The position numbers and the translations under genes are program-made. DNA of 64,000 nt. Source: Climacium dendroides (Eukaryota > Streptophyta > Bryopsida > Hypnales > Climaciaceae). The stretch spans positions 19,795,538 through 19,859,537 of the forward strand of contig OX467091.1 of NCBI GenBank assembly GCA_950106755.1. Reading direction: 5' to 3'. Shown here piece after piece: positions 24,690 to 35,330 of this stretch (position 1 is the stretch's first letter; every line of letters begins with the position of its first letter). The notes beneath the pieces were generated by a model. That model had not been told where the DNA came from, searched no databases, and saw only the letters and a program-made list of their open reading frames with translations.

Positions 24690-25018
24690 TAAGGTAGTAG
24701 GTCCACAAATCGCCCACCTAAGAGCTCAAACTAAATTTGGGAGAGGTGAAGCTTCTTGAAATTAATTTTCAGTAAATTTTTCCTGAAAGACAAGTGGAAT
24801 TGGCATTTAATCCAAGTTGTTTCATATTTTTTGGAGCTTTGGGAAATTAGTTATGAAATTTTGAAGTTGAAGTGGCATAGGGCTCTAAAATCGCCCACCT
24901 CCTAAAATGCATCCATTTGTACATTGTTGAAGGCTACAAAAAGTATCATGTACAAATAGTGTACATTTGAAGAGGTGGGCGGTTTTAGAGCTTGTATGCT
25001 TTCAGAACCTCCTACCTC
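24690..25018. mobile_element. AAGGTAGG-family MITE, copy 1 (about 330 bases)
   Basis: The left TTAAGGTAGTAGGTCC and right AGAACCTCCTACCT are inverted termini. A second inverted pair (CGCCCACCT and AGGTGGGCG) lies just inside. The interior matches the copy at 52292-52621 nearly end to end, including TTTGTACATTGTTGAAGGCT. Non-coding. Confidence 0.8.
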
Positions 25019-25037
25019 AGTGTAAGTTAACCTTTAA

Positions 25038-25977
25038 CCCCTAAAGGACCGTTTATCCCCTTGGAAGACAATTTGGGTCCGGGTAGGTTCCTATTGTCTC
25101 AATTTGTAGTGAATGTTTTTGAAACTTTTCAAGCATGTGCGGATTTAAGAGAGCTTTGTGGATATATAGTTTTTATTTCAATCGGTGCTTGGGAGAAAAA
25201 ATTATGGCATAATATGCCAAAAATGGAGGCAACAAAGAAATTAAAAAAAGTCAAAATAAATTTTTTTTTCCTAAAATTTTATATGTTTGTTTCATTTGAA
25301 GCTTTGATTCATTTGATTTGGATTAGTGATGAGAAAGTTATGGACAATCTTAATTTTTCGGGCAATCTAAGTATCTTCTTGAAAAAATAACTAATAGGAT
25401 TCATTTGTAAATTCAATTTTTACAATTTTCCAAAAAAATTGTTAAGCAAAGTTAGGTTTGCTTTCTAGAACAATCTCACCATTGGGATTATTGTATTTCA
25501 ATTCCATCTCAGAGCTATTAATGATTTAGTTTTTCCTTCAATCTTTAACCTACTTCTACTTAACAAAATTTTTCAATGAGTAAAAATTAAGTGCTTTTTT
25601 GTTGAATTTTTTTTTCTTTAGATTCTCAACTCAACTATTCAACATAAAAATTTAGAAAATCAAAATCAATAGTACAAAAATTTCCAGTTAAAAAGATTCA
25701 AAGCAAAAAAACAACAACTAGTCAAGCAAGTTGCAAAAAGAAAAAATTATTTTCTTCACTTCGGATGCAAATATCTTCCAATCTATGCGGTCAAATTTGA
25801 TGAAATTTTGACCACATGCTCTCAAACAAGTTAAGTACAAGATCCTACGGTTAGATTCTTTTTTTTTCATAAAAAAACACCCCACCTTTTTTGGTTTCCT
25901 CAAGTGAATGCAGCAAAAGTGGCAGTTTTGAGTGTGTTTTTTTTTACTCAAAAAACACGCCCTTGGGGCTTTCGGGG
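25038..25977. mobile_element. TTAA-targeting element, type C, copy 3 (940 bases)
   Basis: Left CCCCTAAAGGACC follows TTAA (25034-25037). Right GGGGCTTTCGGGG is followed by TCAA, a one-base decay of TTAA. The left end matches 8357 onward (GAGAGCTTTGTGGATA, TTTTTATTTCAATC). The right end matches 10060-10270. A 109-codon frame (25061-25390) covers the left end but is shared by no other copy, so it is probably chance. Confidence 0.8.
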
Positions 25978-25981
25978 TCAA

Positions 25982-27141
25982 ACGACACTGCGACTGGCTT
26001 TTTCGACCGATGAATGACAAGGAAAAAATTCCTTTTTTGCATAGGACAGAAGTGCACCTATTTATCCACCCACCGAATTTTGTGTGAAAAGGGGAAAAAA
26101 ACCATGCACAGCAGTTTGACCTCCAATGAGCACACTTTTGATTCCTTAAAAGTGTGTGAAAGAGTGCCCAAAGAGATGATTTCCACAGTCACCCACCTGA
26201 AGGGTTAATACGGGGTCAGTGGGGTTATCCCTATCATTAGTGGGGTGTGATTAACTTAGGATACTATTCTTTATGCTCTCCCTGCCACCCTCTGCTACTC
26301 GTTTAGGACTCCGTGTACCTCCACTCCCCTTCTGCAGGGCCACAAAAACAAAACGATCCCCTGCTGCCTGCCAGTCTGTGATTTTTTCACCAGGAGTAGT
26401 TGAAGTGTGTGAAACCCAGGCTTCTGACACTCATTCAGAATGGGTAATTAAGTGCTGTAAAAGTTTCAAAGATTTACTGGCGTAACTAGTTATGTGGGGT
26501 GTTTTTTTGGGGATTAATTTGAGGGTTTACACTTTGACTTTCTAGTAAGCTAATGCATAGGTCAGATTAGGTGATTTTGTAAAAAAAAAAAAAAGGGTCA
26601 CATGTCATCTTGTGATTCGTTTTGTGATTGGTTTAGGGTGACAAGAATCTTCCTAAATTTGGTGTAAAAATCTTGGCTGCCTTTCCCAAAACTGACCCCC
26701 AAGGAAACAGAATTCAATGAGATTGACCAATAAATTGACCTATTGGCTCCCATTCATGCCACCTTTTTTTTTTTGGTCACATCCAACAGGACATCAGCTT
26801 GAAAGAAGAAATTTCAGTTCAGCCATATTTCAAAGCATGCAACAATGTGATTGGTTTCATGGACTATACACACTTTCGATTTCTAGAAAATGGAGTCCAC
26901 TTTGACACCTTTGAAGGCTATTTTTAATTTTTTTAATTTTTTTCAGAATGAAAAAGTGCTAAAGATTGAACATATTTTGATTGTGGTAATAATTTTAACC
27001 CCCCCCAACACAAAAAAAGTAGTAATTCTCCAGTCAATAAAGCTGTAAACTGTTATTGATTCTCTGCAAATTGCGTCTCTAACTTACAAAAGTGGGAGCC
27101 TGATATGCAAAGACAAAGGAAACGAGACCCACGGCTTGCTT
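25982..27141. other. Spacer with slightly higher GC, no gene assigned
   Basis: Bases about 26270-26480 are less AT-rich and open in one frame (70 codons) but show no domain or convincing splice sites. Homopolymer A, T and C runs occur near 26580, 26765 and 27000. Confidence 0.45.
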
Positions 27142-27416
27142 TAAGGTAGGTACACCCAAATGTGCCACTGACCTTAAACCGCCATCTATACCATGTGTAC
27201 ATCTCCAAAATAAGTTCTGTACCTATGTGGAAGAAACACTTTTAGAACCAAACTTTGTTCCTTCATAACTTTTGCGTACAGTATCCAAATGCCACATTCT
27301 TTGGTGCGTTGGAACCTCCTTTCACTTGCCAACAAGAACATATGAAAATTGAAGTGGTCTAATAATAGAAAATAGGTTCAGTAGCAAAAATTGGCGATTT
27401 TGGGTGTACCTACCTT
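27142..27416. mobile_element. MITE with AAGGTAGGTACACCCA termini (about 275 bases)
   Basis: Left TTAAGGTAGGTACACCCAAA and right TTTTGGGTGTACCTACCTTA form a near-perfect inverted terminus of about 19 bases. The interior matches the first 200 bases of the element at 16145. Non-coding. Its first bases AAGGTA are shared with two other MITE families in the window. Confidence 0.85.
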
Positions 27417-27782
27417 AGTTATTCCTGTGGATCTTCTCTCGCAGATCACTTCCCTAGACACACACGCACACACAGTGTTTTCCACTACTAGTGTCGCATC
27501 CTACACAAAGAACCAAAAAAACCGCACTCTCTTATTGAGATTGGCGCGAATACCACGAAAGAGTTTGTGCCAATGAAGCCCACTAAAGTCCATGCGTTTT
27601 GGTTACACATCAGAATACAGTACAGCGTGACCAGTAAACAACTGAACCCATGCAAGTACTGGTACACGGATCTAAGAAATATGGAAGGAGAAAAAACAAC
27701 GGCCGCCTTGGGCTTCTAATAAGCTGATAGCCACAAAGCATGTGGAACTCCAGAACTTATTATTTAAGTGTGCATGTTTCAG

Positions 27783-28185
27783 AAGAAAGAACAAAAAGCA
27801 ACGTTGAAAACCAAGTTGGATCTCAGTGGGAAATTGTGCATGTGTTTCAAGGAGAAAAAACAATCGGAAAAAGAATGAAAAGCAACATGAAAAACAAGTT
27901 GGATCTCAATGGGAAATTGTCCATGTGTTTCAAGGAGAAAAAACAATCTAAAAACAATGAAAAGCAACATGAAAAACAAGTTGGATCTCAATGGAAATTG
28001 TCCATGCGTTTCAAGGAGAAAAAACAATCGGAAAAGAAGGAAAAGCAACATTGAAAACCAAGTTGGATCTCAACGGGAAATTGTCCATGTGTTTCAAGGA
28101 GAAAAAACAATCTAAAAACAATGAAAAGCAACATGAAAAACAAGTTGGATCTCAATGGAAATTGTCCATGTGTTTCAAAAAACAC
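27783..28185 (+). repeat. 82-base minisatellite x 5, open on both strands
   Basis: The anchor GTTGGATCTCA occurs at 27815, 27898, 27980, 28062 and 28144, spacing 82-83. Each unit carries CATGTGTTTCAAGGAGAAAA and AAAAGCAAC. Frames of 60-104 codons on both strands are side effects of a stop-poor unit. 82 is not a multiple of three, so the frame shifts between units. Not a gene. Confidence 0.9.
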
Positions 28186-30074
28186 ACCAAACAAAAAATA
28201 AGAAGTTGGATCTGTCCTCCTCATGTGCTCCTATTCAGAGCCGAACCCATTAACCCAGTATAGCCCCAAACGGGTTCTAAATTAACCAGGCTACGCTTAT
28301 ACTTGGCCACATTTCTGCTTCGAAAATTTCCCAGAACAAAACAAGAATTGCAGCATGTTTCATATATTTCTATTTGGATCTTTTTTACTTTAAATTTCAA
28401 CAGATTTCGTTTATTTCTGTTTGAATCTTTTTTATTTTAAAATTTCAACAGATTTCGTTTATTTCTAATTGAGTTTCCCCCTGTCTCTCAGCAATATTTT
28501 AGGCCTCAAGTGACGTAATTACTAAACTGGAGGAAGCCACTGCTATCCCCAAATTGGAGAGATTGACCCCAAATTGACTGGCTACCGCGTTCTCATGACG
28601 TTCCCAAAGCCACTGCCGGCCTGCAAGCGTTTCCGGCGCTTCCAGCTCGTCCTCAATGATCAGATTCCCTCCATCACCCACTCTTCCTTTCGCTGGCCCC
28701 TGGAATGTCTCCGTAAGTGAAAGCTTATATAAGCTTACGACCCCTCTCCAGATCTACAAATACACTACACTATGCGTCTCCCTCTTTTTTGTATTACTAT
28801 ATAATAGTTTCGTATAATAGGTTTATAGTATTGTCTATTTCAAACAACTGAAGTACTAAAATAATACTGTGAAGCTATTATACACAATGCTGTGAATCCC
28901 CTTGCCATGGCGGGAACCCCGACTGTACACATGCAGGGACGGAGAGAACCTATTAATTCCCTTTGTTACTGTAGCTTGTTAACATCACGTCACCGCATGT
29001 CTACTATGTCCTCCCCATCACATTGAATGCGTAGTGTACTGTCGCATGCACTAGATCAGATCGATGTTGTACCAAGCAGACAATCAATGCCGGATTAGAG
29101 GTGTGTTTTACATTGTCTTTTGAGTTTTTGACGTGCTTGCGAAGCTTGCGAGCTGGAGGAAGTCCCAGTCAACTTCTATGATCAAACTGTGGCCGGAGCT
29201 AGAATGTCGAGGACTGAGTCCTGAATCCATGGGTGGCTGCGTGGCGGCTTGTTCGATCTGCTGGTTGGAGTAGTTCTACACTGTCCGGAATGATCGTTGC
29301 ATATATTACGGAGTAGAACTAAAGTATCTGTGCTTCCGTCTTCAGCCAAAATGTACTTTGAGATCAGTGCGTGGAGATTTGAATTACTGTGCATTCGGTA
29401 GCTGCTTGCCAGGATTGTGAAGAGCCGCTTTGGTAGCTCCCTCGAGTTTTTTTATAGTATGGTTTTGGTAGTGTGGGGCGTAGAAGTTGAAGGTGGTGGC
29501 TATCAAGCTGAAGAGTGAGGTTTGTGTGTGTCAAAGTTGCTTCTTTTGCGAGTGCCGGTCGGCTGTGTCTACGAGAATTTGTGATTCGAAAGCGCAAGAT
29601 TTGTGCTTTCGGTGTTTGGGTTTCAAAATCGCAGTTTTCAGATATGGCCTACGATCGCGGAGCTCTGGATATTGGCGGTTTTCCCGAGGCCACTTGCTCC
29701 GCGCCGAGCGTGTCAGTCAGCCTCCGGCTATGTCGTAGGAGGTCGTCGTCGTCGTCGGAAATGGAGCCGCACCGAAAGAATAACTTAATTTCTCTTGCGC
29801 CATAGCTAGCTAGCCCGTGAATGACACTCCCGCAATTTGATCGGTTGGATTGTTCTCACCTTTGAGCAATTGAAGTGGTCGTAATTAGAGCGTGATTGAA
29901 AGATGGGTCACCTGGAATATATTATTCTCTCCTCAGATAGCGCGCTTTAATTCGCAATGCGGGAAGACTAGAATCAAACACGACCTCCGTTGATGGCGGT
30001 GCGAGGAATTACCTGATCGAGGCCGATCGGTGTGCAGTCCTGAGTTGGAGATTGGGAGCCAAGCGAGCTTAGCG
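28186..30074 (+). promoter_or_regulatory. Upstream region and probable leader of the DUF4378 gene
   Basis: The GC content rises from about 28500 onward towards the gene. A 16-base perfect palindrome AAGCTTATATAAGCTT (28721-28736) contains a TATATAA box-like core and could be a core promoter. The transcription start is unknown. Short frames on both strands (e.g. 28499-28681 minus, 29487-29738 plus) have no recognisable domain and probably lie in leader or promoter DNA. Confidence 0.4.
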
Positions 30075-33000
30075 ATGGTGATGATAAGTATGGGTGGGGA
30101 GGCGCGGACGCCTTCTTACCACAGCATGGGGTCTCCGCGCTATGGAGGCTGCGTGGGGGCTCTCCTGCACTTCTTTGACTGGAATCCCGGCAAGCGCTTC
30201 TACTCCACCAAGCGCCTTAACGCAAGTGAGTCCCTTGTGTGCAGATTCAGACTTGGGGTGCAAGTTTGCAGGAATCATCTTTCTTTTGAAAGCTTTAGGC
30301 TTTGTAAATGAATGCTATTCTTTTGTTCGGACGTTGCTGCAATGTTCTTGCAACGACTACTCCCCTGTTTCAATGTTAGATCATCGTATTGCATAAATTA
30401 CATGCGAACTACTGGAAATGTTCTTTTGAAAGCTCTAAGCTTTTGTAAACCAATGGTGTTATTTTGTTTCAACGTTGCTGCAATGTTCTTGCAACGACTG
30501 CATACCTATTTCAATGTCGCATCAACGTATTGCATAAATTACAGGCAAACTACTGGAAATGTTCTTTTGAAAGCTCTAGACTTTCGTAAGTGAATGGTTT
30601 TCTTTAGTTTCGACGTTGCTGCAATGTTCTTGCAACGAATACTCACCTATTTCAATGTCGCATCAACGTATTGCATAAATTACAGGCAAACTACTGCAAA
30701 TGTTCTTTAAAAAACTCTAGGCTTTTATAAATGAATGCTATTCTTTTGTTTGGACGTTGCTGCAATGTCCTTGCTATGACTACTCACCTATTTCAGTGTT
30801 ACATATCCTCATTGCAAAAATTACACGCAAACTACTGCAAATGGTTCCTCTTCCAGTAGTGTCAGCGTGCGAACTAGGAGGATTGTGCGAAGTGTAATTT
30901 CTGGCGATGAATTGAATTCGAAGTCGTGATCTTGGTGATGTAGGTAAACCGGAAGAAGGATTGCGGCGATCCCGAAGCTTGCGCAGCGACCATGGTTCGG
31001 CGTCCAGAACGCGAGAGGTACGCTCCTTCCCCTTTTGAATTTTCTCGACGTGCTAAATATGGACTCAATTATCAAACGTGGAATGAAGCTTCTTGCTGAT
31101 CCTCTGGCCATACAGTTCTCAGTCGATCATTCACCTTGCATTGTAGATATTTGACTCGCAACCGCAAGCTGGATGCGAAGAGGGTTCAAGCGTTTCCCAT
31201 GGCGATTCCGGAAGAATTTTAAGTGGTGGCGATGTTTCAAGCTCACGAGCTCCAAGTGTGGTGGCGCGTCTCATGGGTCTGGAATCGCTACCCAAGGGTC
31301 CTTACCAACCCGCTCGCCATCGTCGATCCCAGAGCTACTCCGGCGCTGGCGAATTGCCGTTCTCATTCATGACGACCAGCAAAGTGGAGGAGCCCCCAGT
31401 GGTGTTGCAGGAACTTCTGCAGCGTGACTTCAAAGCCTCCAAGAAAACGCTCCGGGATCGAATGCCAGGGTTTGCGAAACGGGCGCAGGAGCAGTACGAG
31501 AATCGGTTCACGAAGAAAGGCGCGGCGTTGAAAGTGCTGCGCTGTCGACAAGACGAATGCTTGTCGCCATACATGGACATCCCCGACGTCGAGACTATTA
31601 AATCCAAGCAGCCATTTCTTTTGCGCCTTGCACCTACGACCACTTCAAGTCCTTCCGAAGTGAGCACGCCTGGTATTGTTGCGGAGTTTGCTGCTGGGTG
31701 GCCATTAGCAGGAAAGGTCAGCCGTGAAAGCTCCTTCCGTAGCGAACGAAGCTCATTGCTTGACAGCGAGTGCAGCTCCAGCCGACCTGCGAGCACGAAA
31801 CCTTCCAAACCCGCGTTGGCACTCGTCGCAAGGAAGATTTTTCAGGGGAGGCGACGAACTGGTACCAGCTGGAATGGAAGTGAAGACAGCGAATCGCCTT
31901 CTTCCCAAGTGGAAGTGGATTTTCGAGCTTCACCCCAGCATCGAAAGCCTCGCGTTGCAGCAAGAGATGCACCCTTGAAGAAAGTGGCGAAGTCGCTGTC
32001 GCCACCAGCGCGTCGTGACCGAACCATCCGAACGAAAGCCGCGACTCACCACGAGGCTTCCGTTCGCGACTTCAAAACGTCTGGAACTCGAATTCCTAAG
32101 GCAGTGCAGTCGATCAGAGCAAGCTCCATTACCGCAACGTCCGAAGACGTCGACGACTCCGCTCTTCCCGACCAGCGACAGCCATTAATCCAATCCAGGA
32201 GCCGTAGCTCCGATTTCCAGTCACCTGTTCTAGAATCCGCCACTTCCAGAACAAGCTCTCTCGCACCAGCATCCCACGAGTCCACTTCTACCGCCTCTCA
32301 AACCTCAATTGTCCCACCAATCACCACTGTCACAGCCTCTCGCAGCAAGCGTGCTCGCCCCGGTTCCAATATCACAAGAATTTCGAAACCTGATGCTGTT
32401 CCCACTCCTGCACCTCCGAATCTTCCTTCCAAGGCTACACCGCTGGACGGGTACCGTGCTCCGAAGGTGATGAAACACAATCAGAAAACAGGGTTGCCAA
32501 AGCGAACCGTAACTCCTGCTAAACCTCTCCCTGCAGAGAACGCGAATGCGCACAAAGGCGGGGTTGCAAGCAGCAAGCAGTCGACGAAGAACACCTTGCA
32601 AGGGATTCAGAGAGTGAGAGTGACGATGCTTACCACTCCTCTCAATGACAGATTACACCATGATGAACCCACGACACTGGGTAACAGCGCAGAGAGTGTT
32701 GTCGACACAAATGGCGATACCCCTTTTTGTGGTAGATCGAACAGCACGGCGTCCAAGCATTCAAGAGCACGAAGCATTGGCGATGTCTTCGCGGAGCTTC
32801 CACCAGAGTCCAATGCTTGCACAGACTCGTCTGTACCGATCTCCACCGAATTTGATACCAAGCTGTCAAAGCCACAGATTACTGCAAGTGAAGGTGGCTG
32901 TGAGCCAGTGTTCCAAGTCGATTTGCAGGAGTTTCTCGCCGCGGGTGCGAACGATTTGAGGTGGGAAGACGAGGAGCAGCGGGTAGGATTGGAATCGCCG

Positions 33001-34359
33001 GAGCTTAGTGGCCGTTTCTGTGAACGCAGCTGCTCCGGGCCGTCTGTTTCCTCCGCCAGTGTTGATGTGTCTGATGTGGAGGATGAGCGGAATGGCGATG
33101 CTTGGAGTTCGTGCGCGTCCTACAACGCTGCCGACTGCGACTCCCCGCGCGCGTTTGAGGTATTGTTTTGGTTGATTTCATACTTTGGATGTATTGTGAT
33201 CGATGGAGATTGAGTGTTGGGGGTGGTGTGTGCCATGGCCTGTAGTGGTTTCATGTCACGGAGTTCTGGAGTGACGAGGCAATGATGAGTTTTGCATGTG
33301 GTATACTATTGCGTGTCACATTGAATGTGTGTAATCACCTCACATGTGGAGTATCCCCAAGCAATAAGTATCCTTTCGGTTACTTGTTTCTTTGATTTTC
33401 ACACACAAAACTCTACTTACGATGGATCCCTCTGAATCCTCAACGATTTGCTTGTTGATGTCCAGCTCCCAGACACAGACGCGGACGAATGCGACCTCCA
33501 CGAACCCAAATCCACTCCCATGTACGTAAAAAAGATCAAAACAACCGCGGATGGCGCACCATCACAACCCAGCCCAGTCTCGATCCTAAACTCCCCGTTC
33601 CACGACGAACCCTGCACCACCTCCGAGTGCACCCTCAACTCCGACGAAGACGCCCTCACCTGCACTCCCCAAACCGAACAACCTCTCACCACCGATCCTC
33701 CTCCCACCAGTCCCACCAGCACTAAGCTCCGTCAAGCTCTCCTCGATATCTCCCTGTTCCAGAGCTTCACCTTCTCCTACAAGGAAGTCACCAGTCCCAA
33801 AGAGTCCGTGCAAGGCTTCGTGCAGGAGCTTCTGTCCCCAGCAGCCAATTTGATCTCCACTCCAGGCTCATCTTCCCCGACCTCGTTCGACCAGGAGCTT
33901 GGGCTTGAAAGAGAGCCCACCACCAACTGCAATCCCGGTACCATCGACTTCACTACTGTGGAGAATCTGTTGCAGGATAGATTGTTGCGGCCCTGTGATG
34001 ACAGGAAACTGCTGTTGGATGCTGTGAACGAGGCGTTGGCGCTGACGGCGTGGCATCATTGGCGATGCGAGGAGATCATGCCTGGGAGAGGGTGTTTCTG
34101 TAATTCAAAAGTGGGAGAAGGGGTGGTGGCGGAGGATGTGTATGCGAAGATTGAGGAGTGGAGGAGATTAACGGCGTTGTCGATTGATTTGCTGGTGGAG
34201 AGGGAGATGCGGGTGGGTGGGGGAGATTGGAAGGGGTTCCGAGGGGAAGTGGCGGCGGTGGGAGGGGAGATTGAGAGCTGGATTTGGAAAGGAGTGGTGG
34301 AGGAGGTGGTGGTGGACTTGGTGGCAAGCTGGAAAAACCGCACTACGTTCGTTTGCTAA
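30075..34359 (+). CDS. TRM/LONGIFOLIA-like protein with DUF3741 motif and DUF4378 domain
   Basis: The exons are 30075-30225, 30944-31017, 31147-33159 and 33466-34359, giving about 1043 residues. Donors are A|GTGAGT, GAG|GTACGC and GAG|GTATTG, and the phase closes at every junction. The N-terminus has the motif GCVGALLHFFDWNPGKRFYS typical of the family. VARLMGLESLP at residues 114-124 is the DUF3741-type motif. The middle 600 residues are Ser/Pro/Thr-rich and probably disordered. The C-terminal 180 residues form DUF4378, with LLLDAVNEAL, LLVEREM and EIESWIWKGVVEEVVVDLV. Family members (TRM, LNG1/2) bind TON1 or microtubules and shape cell elongation. A microtubule/cortex role is inferred from family. 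The start is the first ATG in frame; further ATGs lie at 30081 and 30090. The length is normal to long for the family. Confidence 0.9.
30281..30840 (+). repeat. Intronic tandem repeat, about 140 bases x 4
   Basis: Inside intron 1 of the DUF4378 gene, units beginning TTCTTTTGAAAGCTYTARGC recur near 30281, 30421, 30562 and (diverged) 30702. Each carries GACGTTGCTGCAATGTTCTT or a close variant and GTATTGCATAAATTACA. It explains the 718-base intron and the spurious open frames there. Confidence 0.85.
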
Positions 34360-35330
34360 AGCATGCATCATCTCAAGCACAATCCAGTTTTAATTACTTT
34401 GCTGAAACACATTTAATCTTAAAGCACAATCCAAGCTTAGCTAGTTTGCTGAAACATGGGTCGTCTCAAGCACAAGCCAATTTAGGGGCTTGACGAGGAA
34501 GGTAGAGTCGAAATTAGAGTTCACCTGGTAGGCAAATGGAAATCACTACTTTTCAAAAAAGAGTTGTATGTTTTGGAAAAGTTTTGTAATTACTGGGAGT
34601 TTCAACAAAGGCACGGTAGTTTGCAGTATTGGTGGCTGTGGGAGGAGAGATTGAGAGATGGATTTGGAAAAGGGGTGGTGGTGGAGGACTTGGTGGCAAG
34701 CTTGAAACCGCTGTAGTTTGCTGAAACATGTATTATCTCAAGCACAGTCCAACCTCAGGGTCTTGAAGAGGAAGGGCGAATTAGGTAGAGCTCAAATTAG
34801 AATTTTCTTGTAAACAAATGGGAATCACTAATTTTCAAAAAAGAGAATGTAATTTTTGGAGAAGTTATCATTTCTGTGCATTTTCAGGAAGACCATGGTT
34901 GTTGGCAGCATTTTCGTGCTGAAGTGGTGGCGGTGGGACTGGATTTTTGAGAGCTTGATTTGGAAAGCTGTGGTTGAGGATATGGTGTTGTAATAATTTT
35001 TGTGGCAAGCTGAAAACTTTGCTGGTTTACTGGAAAAACATATCATCTCAAGCACAATTTCACCTAGGGTCTTGAAGAGTAAGGTAGAGTCAAACTTGGA
35101 ATTTGCTTGCCAATAGACAAATGGAAATCACTAATATTCATTTAGAGTTGCATTCTTTTGAAAAGTTGTGATTTCTGTGAATTTTCAGCAAAACCAAGGG
35201 TTTTTTTGCAGTGTTCTCGTGCTGAAGCGGTGGCTGTGGGACTAGACATTGAGGTCATGATTTGGAAAGCTGCTGGTGAGGATGTGGTGGTGATGGACAT
35301 GATTGCAACCTTGAAACATCGGTAGTCTTC
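34250..35330 (+). repeat. Tandem partial duplications of the DUF4378 coding tail and 3' UTR
   Basis: The last coding segment (GATTGAGAGCTGGATTTGGAAA ... GTGGCAAGCTGGAAA) and the following TTTGCTGAAACATG...CTCAAGCACA recur three more times beyond the stop. The GCAAGC anchor is at 34324 (gene), 34696, 35005 and 35305 (as GCAACC). The spacing is 372, 309 and 300. Copies decay with distance, and frameshifts and stops mean they are not translated as DUF4378. They probably lie in the 3' UTR or just beyond it. Confidence 0.85.

Noticed and set aside
27740..28263. Cluster of 70-100-codon frames on both strands
   Set aside because: All fall within the 82-base tandem array. Unit length is not a multiple of three, so frames change between units.
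31335..32601. Long minus-strand frames opposite the DUF4378 gene
   Set aside because: They are shadows of GC-rich coding sequence on the plus strand; only the plus strand carries family motifs.
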